From: Micropterus salmoides
Lineage: Eukaryota > Chordata > Actinopteri > Centrarchiformes > Centrarchidae
Assembly (NCBI RefSeq): GCF_014851395.1
Contig: NW_024040040.1
Span: 11,594,711-11,658,710 of the forward strand
Length of the DNA: 64,000 bases
Direction: 5' to 3'
Under the pieces are notes generated by a model, which saw nothing but the letters and a program-made list of their open reading frames with translations, made no database searches and was not told the origin of the DNA. Shown piece after piece: positions 13,019-22,493 of the stretch. Positions within the stretch are counted from its first letter, which is position 1; every line of letters starts with the position of its first letter. The translations under genes were made by a program, and so were the position numbers.

Positions 13019-13023
13019 CCCCC

Positions 13024-14150
13024 CACGCTCGCATGCGCAACACATGCACAAACAATCAAAGCAATTGTTGGGCACTGCTCATCTCTCAGGTGCATTTCTT
13101 GAAATTCAAAGACAGGACAGACAATATGTGGGCAAAATATATTTTATATAATCACCTCATTTTAAATACGCACCCACCCAACTGGACCATCCAGAACAGT
13201 CATCTTAAGCCTCATACATAGAGCATGGTGTTTAAGAGTCTTTATTTTGCATAATGACATGCGAATGTGATTTGACGGGGACAGAACTGAGAAAAGGGAG
13301 TTCTTTGGAGTGGTAATCACCGGTGAATAATGAAGAGGTGAAGGAAGGAAGGCAGGGAAGAAAGGTGGTTGACCAACTGCCCGATTTTTCCATGTTATTG
13401 ATTTTTCTTTTGTAACTCTGTCTGCTGTGTTTATCTTCTTGGTGCACGCTGACATTTACTCAAGCATACATACAATACAAACACACATTTATTACTTGTG
13501 AGGACCTCTTGGACAACTTCCAGTTCTATAAATGCTTGGCCAAACCTTAACTTATACATGCACACTGTGTGATTTTGTTACAATGTCCAATAGTGGCACC
13601 AAATAGAAGGTTTTTAAAGGTCATTATTGTTAACATTTTAGGGATTAATGCCCCAGTCAGACTGGAAAGTGGCACTGCGAGGTTCATTTTTGTGCCCTGT
13701 GTGGCATGGTTATGTAGTGACTACTTGTGTTGCTAGCTAGCTTGGTTGCTAACAATAATTTAGACAACAGACAATACAGTAACATAGTTAATTCATGTTT
13801 GGACCGACTGCTACATCTTACAAATGACTGCAATCTCTGCTGCATCTCAACAGCGAGTTACATCAAAGAGATTGAAAGAGGAAGCTTACTCCTTTATGGA
13901 CTCTCCACTTTTCCATTCCAACTTCATGTAGTATTTGTAACTTAATGTTACAGATTCAAAATCATTTTGATGGTACACTCACTTGTAATACGGTGACTGT
14001 CATTGCCCTACGGCCAGTTGACGCTTTCTGTGGTACTATGTAGGATTGAAATCTGTTCTATTGCAAGAACAATTTAATACTTTACCACACCATAGCACTT
14101 CAGTAAAACTCAAGTAAGGTTGAAGAAGCAAAAAGTATATTATGTACAGT
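13024..14150. other. Non-coding DNA, nothing recognised
   Basis: No transposon end, tandem repeat or credible exon was found in this stretch. Confidence 0.45.
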
Positions 14151-14198
14151 GTAAGTTCTTTTGAAGAAGCAGGCTCGGTATTTGCAGTATTGGCAGAG

Positions 14199-14355
14199 GC
14201 TGTAAAGCGGCCAAAGAAGCCATCGAAGAAAGCAAGGAAGAGAAAAAGTAGAGACAAGAGTAGATATCGGACGGGCTTTTATTCATTGGTGTGAGCTAAA
14301 AGACATGAAATATTGCCGCACAGATGCTGATGTGGCCTTCTTTCTGTTGGACTAG
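14199..14355 (+). pseudogene. Decayed copy 1 of a small coding domain (fs; ends AFFLLD-stop)
   Basis: From 14199 the frame reads a basic segment, AVKRPKKPSKKARKRKSRDK then SRYRTGFYS. A one-base frameshift leads into HWCELKDMKYCRTDADVAFF followed by LLD and a TAG stop at 14353-14355. The pattern (basic stretch, R..TGF, W.EL.D.K, TDA..AFFLLD) matches a short module I remember from many uncharacterised fish proteins, roughly TRVNIG.AF.RWREL...KG.KTDAELAFFLLD. Its function is unknown to me. Copy 2, about 440 bp downstream, repeats the same ending, so the resemblance is not chance. The frameshift and the loss of the conserved arginine after W suggest a non-functional copy. It could be a retroposed or transposon-carried exon. 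Confidence 0.5.
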
Positions 14356-14482
14356 TATAAAATATCTTTTTAGCTGGCTTGCTGTGTCTTGTGTTGTTGC
14401 ACTTTCTTTGGCCGTGTTAGCAAAGCTGTAAAATTCAGCCAGAGGTTTCACAGAGGTTTAACCGCTAGCTATAAATGTCAAG

Positions 14483-14843
14483 TTGATGTTAGCAAACCGA
14501 GAACACACTCGGACATCAGTAACATTAGCGGAGGTGCTCTTGCGTCGGTTGCTGTCTAGCTTTGCCACCCAGGTTTCAGACAACATTAGGCTGCAGCTGG
14601 TGGAGAATGGCGCAGCAGCCAGGCGAGCCGGCAACATCACTGGGCTCAGCAGCTTTTACAACATAACTTTAGCAAATATCAGAGGCGAAAAGACCGAAAA
14701 GAACGTTAACGATCGAAGCTAAGAAGAGGAAGAGAATAAGCAAGCAAGAGGCTGCTGGATGTTGGTGAGAGCTTTGTGAAATAAAAGGCTGTAAGACAGA
14801 TGCCGAGCTGGCATTCTTTCTGTTTATTCAGTTGGACGACTAA
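14483..14843 (+). pseudogene. Decayed copy 2 of the same small domain, with upstream ORF
   Basis: The end of this unit reads W-stop-ELCEIKGCKTDAELAFFLF then IQLDD and a TAA stop (14841-14843). It aligns with copy 1 (HWCELKDMKYCRTDADVAFF). An in-frame TGA at 14766-14768 replaces the expected arginine after W. In a different frame upstream lies a 79-codon ORF (14483-14722, AEVLLRRLLSSFATQVSDN) that may be a further part of the original protein. The stop codon coincides with the last bases of the 8-bp target duplication of the hAT-like element that follows, so that insertion landed exactly at the end of this reading frame. It could be a pseudogene exon or part of an older transposon. Confidence 0.5.
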
Positions 14844-15620
14844 TAGGGGTGTAACTGTACATGTATTTATACCGGACCGTTTCGGTACAGGACTTTCGGA
14901 ACAGTGCACATATGCACCGATTGCAGTTTGTAACATCCATTATTAGGCTTGTTTTGCGTGTGGAACATAGGTACGGACATATTAAGTGGCGGACCAAATC
15001 TCCACCTTGCTGCGCTACAGCACTACAGAAGCAGCCACTTTAGCCTAGCCTTTTGCTAACTAGTGACTTAGGCATCACGGCCAGTGCAGACAAGCAGAAC
15101 ACTTTGGTTTCCTAGTGAAATACAACAACGGACAAGTTGATAAGACAAAAGCAGTCAAAGTTGCTAACTCACTAATGGTATCACACGAATGAGAATGTCA
15201 CTGCAACAAGGGAAAAAGACAAAAACGAGCACAGTGCTTTTTGTTTTTTATCTGAGCAGGCCTTCAAGCTGGGATTGATAATGCTCATTATCGGATTAAA
15301 AAAATAAGACGAATGCTGCACTGTAATCCATATTATTATATATTTTTTATTACATTTTATCAGCTATATATGGTATTGTTTTGATAATATTTTATTAGTG
15401 GAGAACTTTTTTTCGTTTGCAGCAGTATTCTATTTCTTATTCTTTTTTGTTTTATATAATTTATTATGTGTAATTTGGAAGTTTGTTTAAAAAAATTGTA
15501 AAGTAATTTGGATGTTTACAAAAGTTCACAATAAACCAGCAGCAATTTAATGTTTGCATTTTTTTCCCTCACAGTACCGTACATACCGAACCGAGATTTT
15601 TGTGTACCGTTACACCCCTA
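14844..15620. mobile_element. Non-autonomous hAT-like element with 8-bp target duplication
   Basis: The left end TAGGGGTGTAAC (14844-14855) is the inverse of the right end GTTACACCCCTA (15609-15620). The subterminal sequences are also related (ACATGTATTTATACCGGACC against CCGAACCGAGATTTTTGTGT). Flanking 8-mers are ACGACTAA (14836-14843) and ACTACTAA (15621-15628), 7 of 8 identical. A TAGGGGTGTAAC-type end with 8-bp duplications is the hAT signature. At 777 bp with no transposase ORF it must have moved using an enzyme supplied elsewhere. The interior contains an AT-rich run (15330-15560). Confidence 0.85.
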
Positions 15621-15885
15621 ACTACTAAATAATATTGCAATATCTTGTGCTTTCGTATTTGTTTGATGTTTGGCTGTTGGCAAAGTTGTCGACATCATAA
15701 GTAACATCATAAGAAATCCATGTGTACAGCTGTCCTTTTTTTATGACCGCGTTAAATTATGCTCTGAAACGGGAGGGGAGCCAAATCACACATAAAACCA
15801 CATGTTACATAATGTTGCTTTAGGAACACTGAATACTGTGAAGATACTGTGAAGATGGCACCTCATTAATTTCAATTTAATAACT

Positions 15886-17240
15886 AGAACTGCAAGCAGT
15901 TATAAGCGAGGTCCAAGCCTCCCAGCGCGAGCCACCCCCCTGGCCCCGCAGAGGGAGTTGGCCTGGGCGTCCCGCCGCAGGGGGGCTCGTGGAGAATAAA
16001 CGACCAGAGTTTGAAATGAAAGGGACTTGCGGTTATGGAGATATAAAATGAATGGACGTCTATGGGAGCGTTATTTGATATACGATTAATAGCGCCACCG
16101 AGATGGCGATGGACAGCAAATGTTATACAGGCCTTCGGGAAGTGGTGTCACATAAGGTCCCCACGTTTGGTGTTGATCGGGCATTCCTAACCGAGGCTAA
16201 ATGTCCTGCGTTTGAAAATGCCATTGGAATGAATGGGATTTAGTGAGAGATTTCAGCTTCGATTTTAGTGCCACCTTCAAGTGTTATCAGGGCCCCATGG
16301 GGAACAATTGCCCCAAATTTGGTATCAATCGGACTTGTGATTATGGAGTTATAAAATGCATGTAAGTCAATGGGATTTTTTTTTTTTTACGTCTTTAATC
16401 TGCAATAACAGCGCCACCTATGGGCATATTTTAGTGAACTTTGGTGCCTGTAGTGAGGGGACCATGCTGAACAATTGGGCTGTGGTTTCATGTCAATGTA
16501 AGTTGTGGTTAACAATTTTTTTGGATTACATAGCGCCACCTAGGGGCTAGTTGCACCAAATTACGCACAGGACCTCAGGGTGGTGTCCCTCATTAATGCT
16601 CCAAATTTGGTGTCGATCGTCCATTCCAAAGCGAAGATATGCCATCATTTCCTGTTTATAGTGTTATAGCATATAATTACGACATTTTTAGTGGGATCAA
16701 AATTTCCTCTACAGATTTTTATCAGCTTGGTCCAGAGATTATCCGTGCCAAGTTTGGTGTCGATTGGACTTGCGGCTTCGGAGGAGTTAATTAAAATAGG
16801 TTTTGCAGTTTTCGTGGTTTTGCAATAAAAAAAGTTCAGGCAGAAATGGGCGTGGCCTATACCACAAGATTCAGCTTGATCCCCCGAACGCGAAGGTTTT
16901 TGATATCCGCCTTTGTAGGCGGGAGTTCCAAGCTCAAACGCGTTGACCTTGCTTATAGGGCCCCCGAGAGGTAGAAGTGTGCAGATTTTTGCGCCTGAGT
17001 TACTCTTGGGGCTACTTTATGGGTGTCGCATCCCAGCAGTTACCGTCTAGGCTCCAGTATGAGTTTTATGCACGGAAGAATTAAAAAAATAATTAAAATC
17101 CGAGCGAAAACTATAGGGTTCCCAGCCTCTTCACTGGTACTGGGAACGCCCACTCGGGCTTTGACCCCTAATAATAGGCATAGGCCTACACCAAATAAGT
17201 TTCTCAGACTCCCTCAGGCCTCTGTGTTTTTGGGCCTGTA
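15886..17240 (+). repeat. 1.35-kb non-coding dispersed repeat with internal ~150-bp periodicity
   Basis: The element starts near AACTAGAACTGCAAGCAGTT and ends near AATAGGCATAGGCCTACACC plus about 60 bp; I remember these ends from a very abundant fish repeat. Four or five diverged units recur. The phrase GTTTGGTGTTGATCGG and its variants appear near 16150, 16313, 16601 and 16749, and AGCGCCACC or a variant near 16090, 16268, 16410 and 16532. Two hairpins lie near the 3' end: CCGCC/GGCGG at 16907-16922, and GTTCCCAG/CTGGGAAC at 17118-17147. No long ORF is present. Its class (SINE-like composite or DNA element) is unclear to me. Confidence 0.6.
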
Positions 17241-17454
17241 AAGAATGAGAACTGGAGTCCTTTTTAAATTTTATTGACCTGATGGCTCAAATTTTGATGA
17301 TACATCACTTTGGGGTGTCACTTAAACTGAAATTCTCACTATGCTCGTTAATATCCCCTCACAATGCTGTTTCTTTTATGGTTCGTGATCTCAGAGATTT
17401 AACATCAGGTTTATTCTCAGTGTCAGAAGGTGCAAATTAGGAATCTTGGTCAGA

Positions 17455-17679
17455 GTTTCACTGAGAACAAGGCAGCAAAGTGAGCTTGGCAGGCGGCAGG
17501 AAATGATGCAGGCAGACTGAGATCTCCAGCAGGGAACAAACCTGAGGCGCAAGCAAGAAACAACGTCAGGCAAAAGTCAGGCAACATGAAGAAAAATACA
17601 GCAAAGTCTTGATTACTGGACGAGTTGCAGGTGTGCAGGTGATTAGCAGCAGGAGAGAGACTGGAGTGTCACACCCAGA

Positions 17680-17680
<1 letters not shown>
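17455..17680 (-). repeat. Interspersed repeat fragment sharing a block with 59768-59806
   Basis: On the minus strand, about 17657 to 17620 reads CTGCTGCTAATCACCTGCAC then ACCTGCAACTCGTCC. An almost identical block occurs on the plus strand at 59768-59806. The rest is purine-rich (AGCAAGAAACAACGTCAGGC) as in several fish repeats, but no ends are visible. Confidence 0.45.

Positions 17681-17682
<2 letters not shown>

Positions 17683-17713
<31 letters not shown>
17683..17713. repeat. (CA)n microsatellite
   Basis: About fifteen uninterrupted AC units. Confidence 0.95.
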
Positions 17714-17716
<3 letters not shown>

Positions 17717-18524
17717 AAGACAGAGGGGGCAGACAAGAAACACAGGAGAGGGGTAAACAGTAGTTACAGTATCTAGGTTCTTGCTCCTTTTCAGCCCAGC
17801 CAAAACAGTTTCCTGTTGGTGAGCAGCGTGAATTTGCATATCAAACTTCAGCCGTAAGCAAATACACACAGTGCAGTGAAAGAAAGAAGGGGGTCATAGG
17901 ACTCATTAAAGTTTTAATTTGAAACTGTTTAAATTGTGCACAGTAAGAGTAGTTTTTTGCAGACTCACTGTCTTGTTGCAGCAGGAAACACCTTTTTTGG
18001 TGTGTAGGAAAATAGAAAATGGGTGATCTACTTCTATAAAAACCCTCTAAAACCTGAAAACAAAAGAACTTATGTATCTTTAAAGGTGAGCATTTTTGAA
18101 TTTAAGGTGGCATAAGTCACAAGCTGTGACGCACTAAAAGAAATGCATGTCTAAAATTTGTTTGGGTATGGACCAACACACATTCTGTTAGATCAAGTGC
18201 ATGCCAATAGGAACCATTAGCTCTTATTTGTCTGTTTCGCTTTTCTTTAGCGGCTTTTTCCACACAACCGAATTCCCCCTCTGAGCTATGTTATTTGACT
18301 TGAGGGTGCATTTGCATTTACTTTGCTCAAGAGTTTCAAAGATACGCCATCGTCACAGAGTCCTGTGTCTTTCTTTTTCCTCCTATTTTTGATTCATCTG
18401 TTTATGTTTTTTATAAACATGCCATGAGTGCTCTTCAGGGTCATTTTGTGTATTTGGCTTGCAGATGTTTTACTTTTAGTTTTTTAGCAGTGCAGCAGTT
18501 GCCAGTATCGATATCAGTCTGTTC
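17714..18524. other. Non-coding DNA, nothing recognised
   Basis: No element or exon is recognised before the DIRS-like 5' region begins near 18525. Confidence 0.45.
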
Positions 18525-18789
18525 TATTTCGTATAGGCTTCACCCTCTAAGGCTGTCGCTATTGGGTTTTCCCCTTCCAATTGCCTGCACGGCACTGAGA
18601 ATTTTAGTCTACGCCCACGCACAGTGTGGGCCTCTCCTCCGTCCGCACCTTGTATATATACAACGGTGAGACCCAGCCATCGGCTCCCATTTTTCTTCAG
18701 CACTCAGCTGTCTAAAGAGCAGAAGATTTGTCTAAAGAGTACAAGATTGTCTAAAGAGCAGACTTTCCAGCCGGAAAACAAGAAGAACG

Positions 18790-19195
18790 ATGTCTTCCAG
18801 CAAGCCGGGCAGAATGGGGCGAGTCGCGGCGGCGACTGCCACAGGGGCTACATCGTGCTGGGTGATCTCCGTCCCCGCTGCTAGGCGTGCCTCGGACCGG
18901 AGCACGCCAGTCGAGCGCTCACTCTCGGTTCGCACTGCCTGTTCTACGCCCCCCCCCCCCCCCCCGAAGAGTGGCGCCGCCGGACGGATAGCTTGCCGTT
19001 CAGGACAAGGAGGTGTGGCGGTCCACCCGCTCTCTGGATGAAGCTCTCGATCTGCTGTTGACGGAAGAGCGCGAGTTGGATGGCTCCTCTCTTCCCATTC
19101 ACGGGTCTCCGAGCGGCTCCGAGCTTCCCCCGTTCCAACCTCCGATGACGCCGGCCTCAATGCTAATAGGTTACCGCGGCCAGGTAAGCTAACAG
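18790..19195 (+). pseudogene. DIRS-like gag-region remnant
   Basis: Beginning at an ATG (18790) the region is GC-rich and broken. The frame from 18888 gives CLGPEHASRALTLGSHCLFY. This matches the CLG.EHA..AL motif that I remember from the first ORF of fish DIRS elements, where it lies in a cysteine/histidine-bearing segment. The frame then runs into a C-homopolymer (18950-18965) encoding prolines. In another frame it continues as SLDEALDLLLTEERELDGSS. An in-frame stop lies just before the CLG motif. Non-functional; the frame changes could partly reflect slippage in the homopolymer. Confidence 0.5.
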
Positions 19196-19488
19196 GGAGC
19201 TAACGGATAGCTAACGTGACGCTCACATGCGTTCTGCCTGGATCAGCTGACCAGGGAGACCCCGTGTGCCCACGTCGCTATACACTATAGCTGCGGCTAA
19301 TGACATTTAGCCAAACGGCTAACAAGCAGCCTGGGCTTGCTGCAAAGCTGCATATCCTCCCTTGTCCCCCTCCCTGACATGGTCAGGTGGTGCGGCGGTG
19401 AGCCCCTGCCTCCCTCCCCTCACCAGGGGAATGGCATAACACGGACAGGCTGCAGCTGGCCAGATGGCTTTCATGCAGTCTGGCTCCG

Positions 19489-19960
19489 ATGCCACAAGCA
19501 GAATATTTCCTCCTCGGCCCACCTTTCTCTCTACAAAGTCAGTGGCTGCCGTCACACTGCGTGGACCTGAGATTCCTTTCGGCTAAGGTCGCCTTGCTCC
19601 TGGCTCTGACATCGGCGAAGAGGGTCAGCGATCTGGCTGCCCTCTCTGTGGCTCCGTCGTGTCTCAAGATTCAGGGCGACGGCAGCTTGGCTGTTCTGCG
19701 CCCTAACCCGGCGTTCATGCCTAAAAGCATTACGAAATCCTTTCGGTCGCAGGTTATCACCCTCTCGGGTTCTTTTCCTCCCCCCCATGGGTTGGTGGAG
19801 GACGCCACGTCCCACCTCCTCTGCCCGGTGCGAGCACTGTCCTGTTATGTGGTGCGCACGGCGCAAGGGACTTCCCCTGTCGGCACAGCGCCCGTCTCAC
19901 TGGCTGTGCAATGCCATTTCCCAGGCTTACGTGTTTGCCGGTGACATTAGATGGCTGCGC
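19489..19960 (+). pseudogene. DIRS-like tyrosine recombinase fragment
   Basis: The open frame from 19489 gives VDLRFLSAKVALLLALTSAK then RVSDLAALSVAPSCLKI, then LRPNPAFMPKS and LLCPVRALSCYVVRTAQG. This order (LSAK..LLLAL.SAKRVSDL, PNPAF.PK, CPVRAL..Y..RT) is characteristic of the recombinase domain of vertebrate DIRS retrotransposons; the R in SAKRVSDL corresponds to the first catalytic arginine. After about 19880 another frame continues with RPSHWLCNAISQAYVFAG, the SHW...AI..AY segment that normally follows after a gap of some tens of residues. An internal deletion has therefore removed the intervening part, and the distal R/H/Y active-site region is missing. Not functional. Confidence 0.75.
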
Positions 19961-20152
19961 CTATACTCATAGAATCCGGGTTACAGTACGTAACCCCAGT
20001 TATTTAACATAGGAGGCTGACTGAGGGACTCTTTCTCACTAAACAGCTCTGACTTAATACAAGTTGAACATTTTAATATCCCATCCAGACGTGCATGGTT
20101 TTATTGAGTGCTGCTTTATTTTCTGCCTCGCTACTAGATTTGGTACCCGAAA

Positions 20153-20190
20153 GTGTGTGTGTGTGTGTGTGTGTATGTGTGTATGTGTGT
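20153..20190. repeat. (GT)n microsatellite, interrupted
   Basis: GT units interrupted by two GTAT variants. Confidence 0.9.
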
Positions 20191-21274
20191 ATAAAGCCAC
20201 CGTCTGGGATGACAAAAACACGACGGCACTCCAGCTGATGGAGTAGTTACTTTCATAAATCATGAGTACATCTCATAACTTCAAGTTTGGTCTAAGACTT
20301 TGGGAATAAGACACACAATGAGCCTTGTGTGTGCGTAAGTGTGTGTGTTTCTGTCTCCAGATTGAATTCTTAATCTTCCCATTTGCCGTTTCATCTGTTG
20401 TAGTGGGAAATGATGCATCGGTCCCTGGATGTCAGATATCTTTCTGCTGAGTGCCAATAACAGATAATTAAAAATGTTTTGCTAAATTACTACGCAGATA
20501 GAACACACATAAACACATACTCGTGTGTTTATGGACTCTTGAGCTTCAAGTTGTGACAGAAATAAAGCAAGGTGATACAGTATTCTAAGGAACTGACACA
20601 TCACCTTCAGGCATGTTTCTGCTTGACTGCTCCCCTGAGCAATATTGTTCCTCCAATTTTTGTATTTTATTTCTCTTACAGATGAAATAAAAAAAAGAAT
20701 TGATATATGTTTGTGACGCTGTAATTTGACCCATGAATCATTGATGAATGGCCCACATCCAGCAGTTGATGGTTGCGACACATAGAGGCACTTTTGCTAC
20801 CAGAGCTGCACTTTCATTTCTCCAAATGAAGACAGATTTCTGATGTGCACTCCCATTTCAAAACTCCAATCACTTCAGACCCCCACATCCCAGCATAATT
20901 GAAGAAACACAGTTGTGATTGAGCTAGGGCATGTGTCATATGCTTTTAGTTGGTGCCCTTAGAAACCTTTTTGTCAACTATTTTAGCTTTTTTATTGGCC
21001 AAACGTGCAACAGTTTTTTTGTTCTTGTTTCTGTGTTCTTTTGACAGAAACGCACAGAATGGAGGGACAATTGCAATGTGAAACATGTATTCCTTTTATT
21101 AACCCTAACTCTCAGAGGCCCCTTAACAGCGTCACAATCATGCTCTGTTTCAGCTGCTGGAGACAATATGTTGTCAATATTCCTAGTGTGCCAGTGTGTG
21201 AAATGAACTTGTGAATGCATATAAATTTAGATATTAATTGTCATTTAAAATATTAAATTAAATATTATGTTATA
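20191..21274. other. Non-coding DNA, nothing recognised
   Basis: No element or credible exon. AT content rises towards 21220-21274, just before a TTAA insertion site. Confidence 0.45.
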
Positions 21275-21278
21275 TTAA

Positions 21279-22489
21279 AGAGGTGGTATTATGCTCATTT
21301 TCAGGTTCAAAATCTTATTTAGGGGTTGTACCAGAACAGGTTTACATGGTTTAATTTTCAAAAAACACCATATTTTTCTCATACTGCACATTGATCTGTC
21401 TTTCAGGACTAAATGTTGAACTGTTCCCGGTGTTCTGATGATCTATGCTGCCTTGCAGAAAAATGATACTATAGCGCGACTCGACTCTACTCGGCCCTGC
21501 TCCGTTTTCCACTGCAGATAGTACCCAGAGATAGTACGTAGTTTGTCGTCATAGTGATGCCACACACAACCAACTGCCGCGACGTAATGTTCAATGCGAC
21601 ACACACACCAGCGATCCACACAGCTTTATCTTTTTTTAAGTTAAAACGTTTCAACATTCCTCAGAATGTAAAGACAGATAAGCGGTATGAAAACCTTCCA
21701 GATGTGTTTTCCTCTACCGTTGTTGCTGCAGCGGTCTGTGTGACGGCGGGAGCAGAGGGCTCTGTGAGCGGGCGGCTGGCCGGCCTCACACTCTCCTCCT
21801 GCTGGTTGGCACAGGCTTCCCCCGCAGCCACTTGCTCCTCAACTCCAAAAATATTCAAGCACATTTTTGTTCCGCCATCACTTCTCGTAAAACTGTCAAT
21901 ATTTGAAATCTACACAGCTGATTTCTCACCTCAGAACTTCTCAGAAGTAGATTTAGTGATTAAATTCCATACGAAAACTGTAAAATATAAAACTTTCTGT
22001 TGCTGGCCTCTGTCTGGTGCACGCAATGATGATGCAGTAGTGACGATTCTCTCTGACCAATCAGCAGTCTGTCGTGTTTTCACGTTACATTTTAGTATCC
22101 CTCAGCTCGCTTGGAACCTCGATGGTGGTGAGGTGATATGAAAAAAAGTACCTGGAAGCAGGTACAGGTACAACATTTCTACAATGGAAAACCAGACAAA
22201 GGCGAGTTGAATCAAAGGGCCTCTGCCCAGACTTTGAGGGCATGTCTGACCCCGGCTAGCTGCTTGGCAAGCTTTATGACACGTTTTCATTATGACATCA
22301 TAAGTAAAGGAAGTGAAGGGCTGGACTACAAACGAACTGTTTTCAAGCGGTTCAGAGCAGAACTTTCTGTGGGAGATGGGAACTCCCTTTGGGCTGGACT
22401 TTTCACTTTGCAAACCTGTTACATGCACAAAATAGATATATAACTCAATAAAGGAGAGGGGAAAAGCCAAAAAGCATAATACCGCCTCT
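21279..22489 (+). mobile_element. TTAA-flanked inverted-repeat element, copy 1 (internally deleted)
   Basis: The left end AGAGGTGGTATTATGC (21279-21294) is the inverse of the right end GCATAATACCGCCTCT (22474-22489). TTAA lies directly outside both ends (21275-21278, 22490-22493). A second copy, inverted and longer, is at 55545-57186 with the same ends and also flanked by TTAA. TTAA duplication is typical of piggyBac-like transposons, but PIF/Harbinger-type targets (TWA) could mimic it. Copy 1 lacks about 450 bp that copy 2 has between the left end and the GTTCCCGGTGTTCTGATGAT block. No transposase is present; the 195-codon ORF (21554-22141) is discussed under findings. Confidence 0.75.
21505..22186. 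mobile_element. Inner element within the TTAA element (tentative)
   Basis: Inside copy 1, GTTTTCCACTGCAGATAGTA (from about 21503) is inverted as TCTACAATGGAAAAC at about 22173-22188, and AGTACC/GGTAC words lie just inside both. This suggests an older element carried inside the TTAA element. The same inner block occurs in copy 2 (about 55800-56510), and a diverged fragment lies alone at 32690-32840, so the inner part also spread independently. Confidence 0.45.
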
Positions 22490-22493
22490 TTAA

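Larger units (their letters stand above)
18525..20010 (+). mobile_element. Decayed DIRS-like (tyrosine-recombinase) retroelement
   Basis: DIRS elements are retrotransposons that integrate with a tyrosine recombinase instead of a DDE integrase. The remnant has a 5' leader (CTCTAAGGCTGTCGCTATTG; a TATATATA run at 18653-18660; GTGAGACCCAGCCATCGGCT), a short gag-like reading frame (18790-19195) and a recombinase-like segment (19489-19930). At its 3' end is the palindrome GGGTTAC-AGTAC-GTAACCC (19978-19996), a terminal-repeat-like signal. The reverse transcriptase/RNase H and methylase parts expected between gag and recombinase are gone, so about 1.5 kb remains of an element normally several kilobases long. 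A C-run at 18950-18965 interrupts the gag frame. Confidence 0.7.

Noticed and set aside
12683..13102. 139-codon ORF with THAHTH-type repeats
   Set aside because: Produced by the CA-rich simple-sequence tract at 12862-13018; the minus strand has an equally long mirror ORF.
18950..18965. C-homopolymer as a functional G-quadruplex-type element
   Set aside because: A single homopolymer inside a decayed gag region; such runs are also prone to sequencing-length error.
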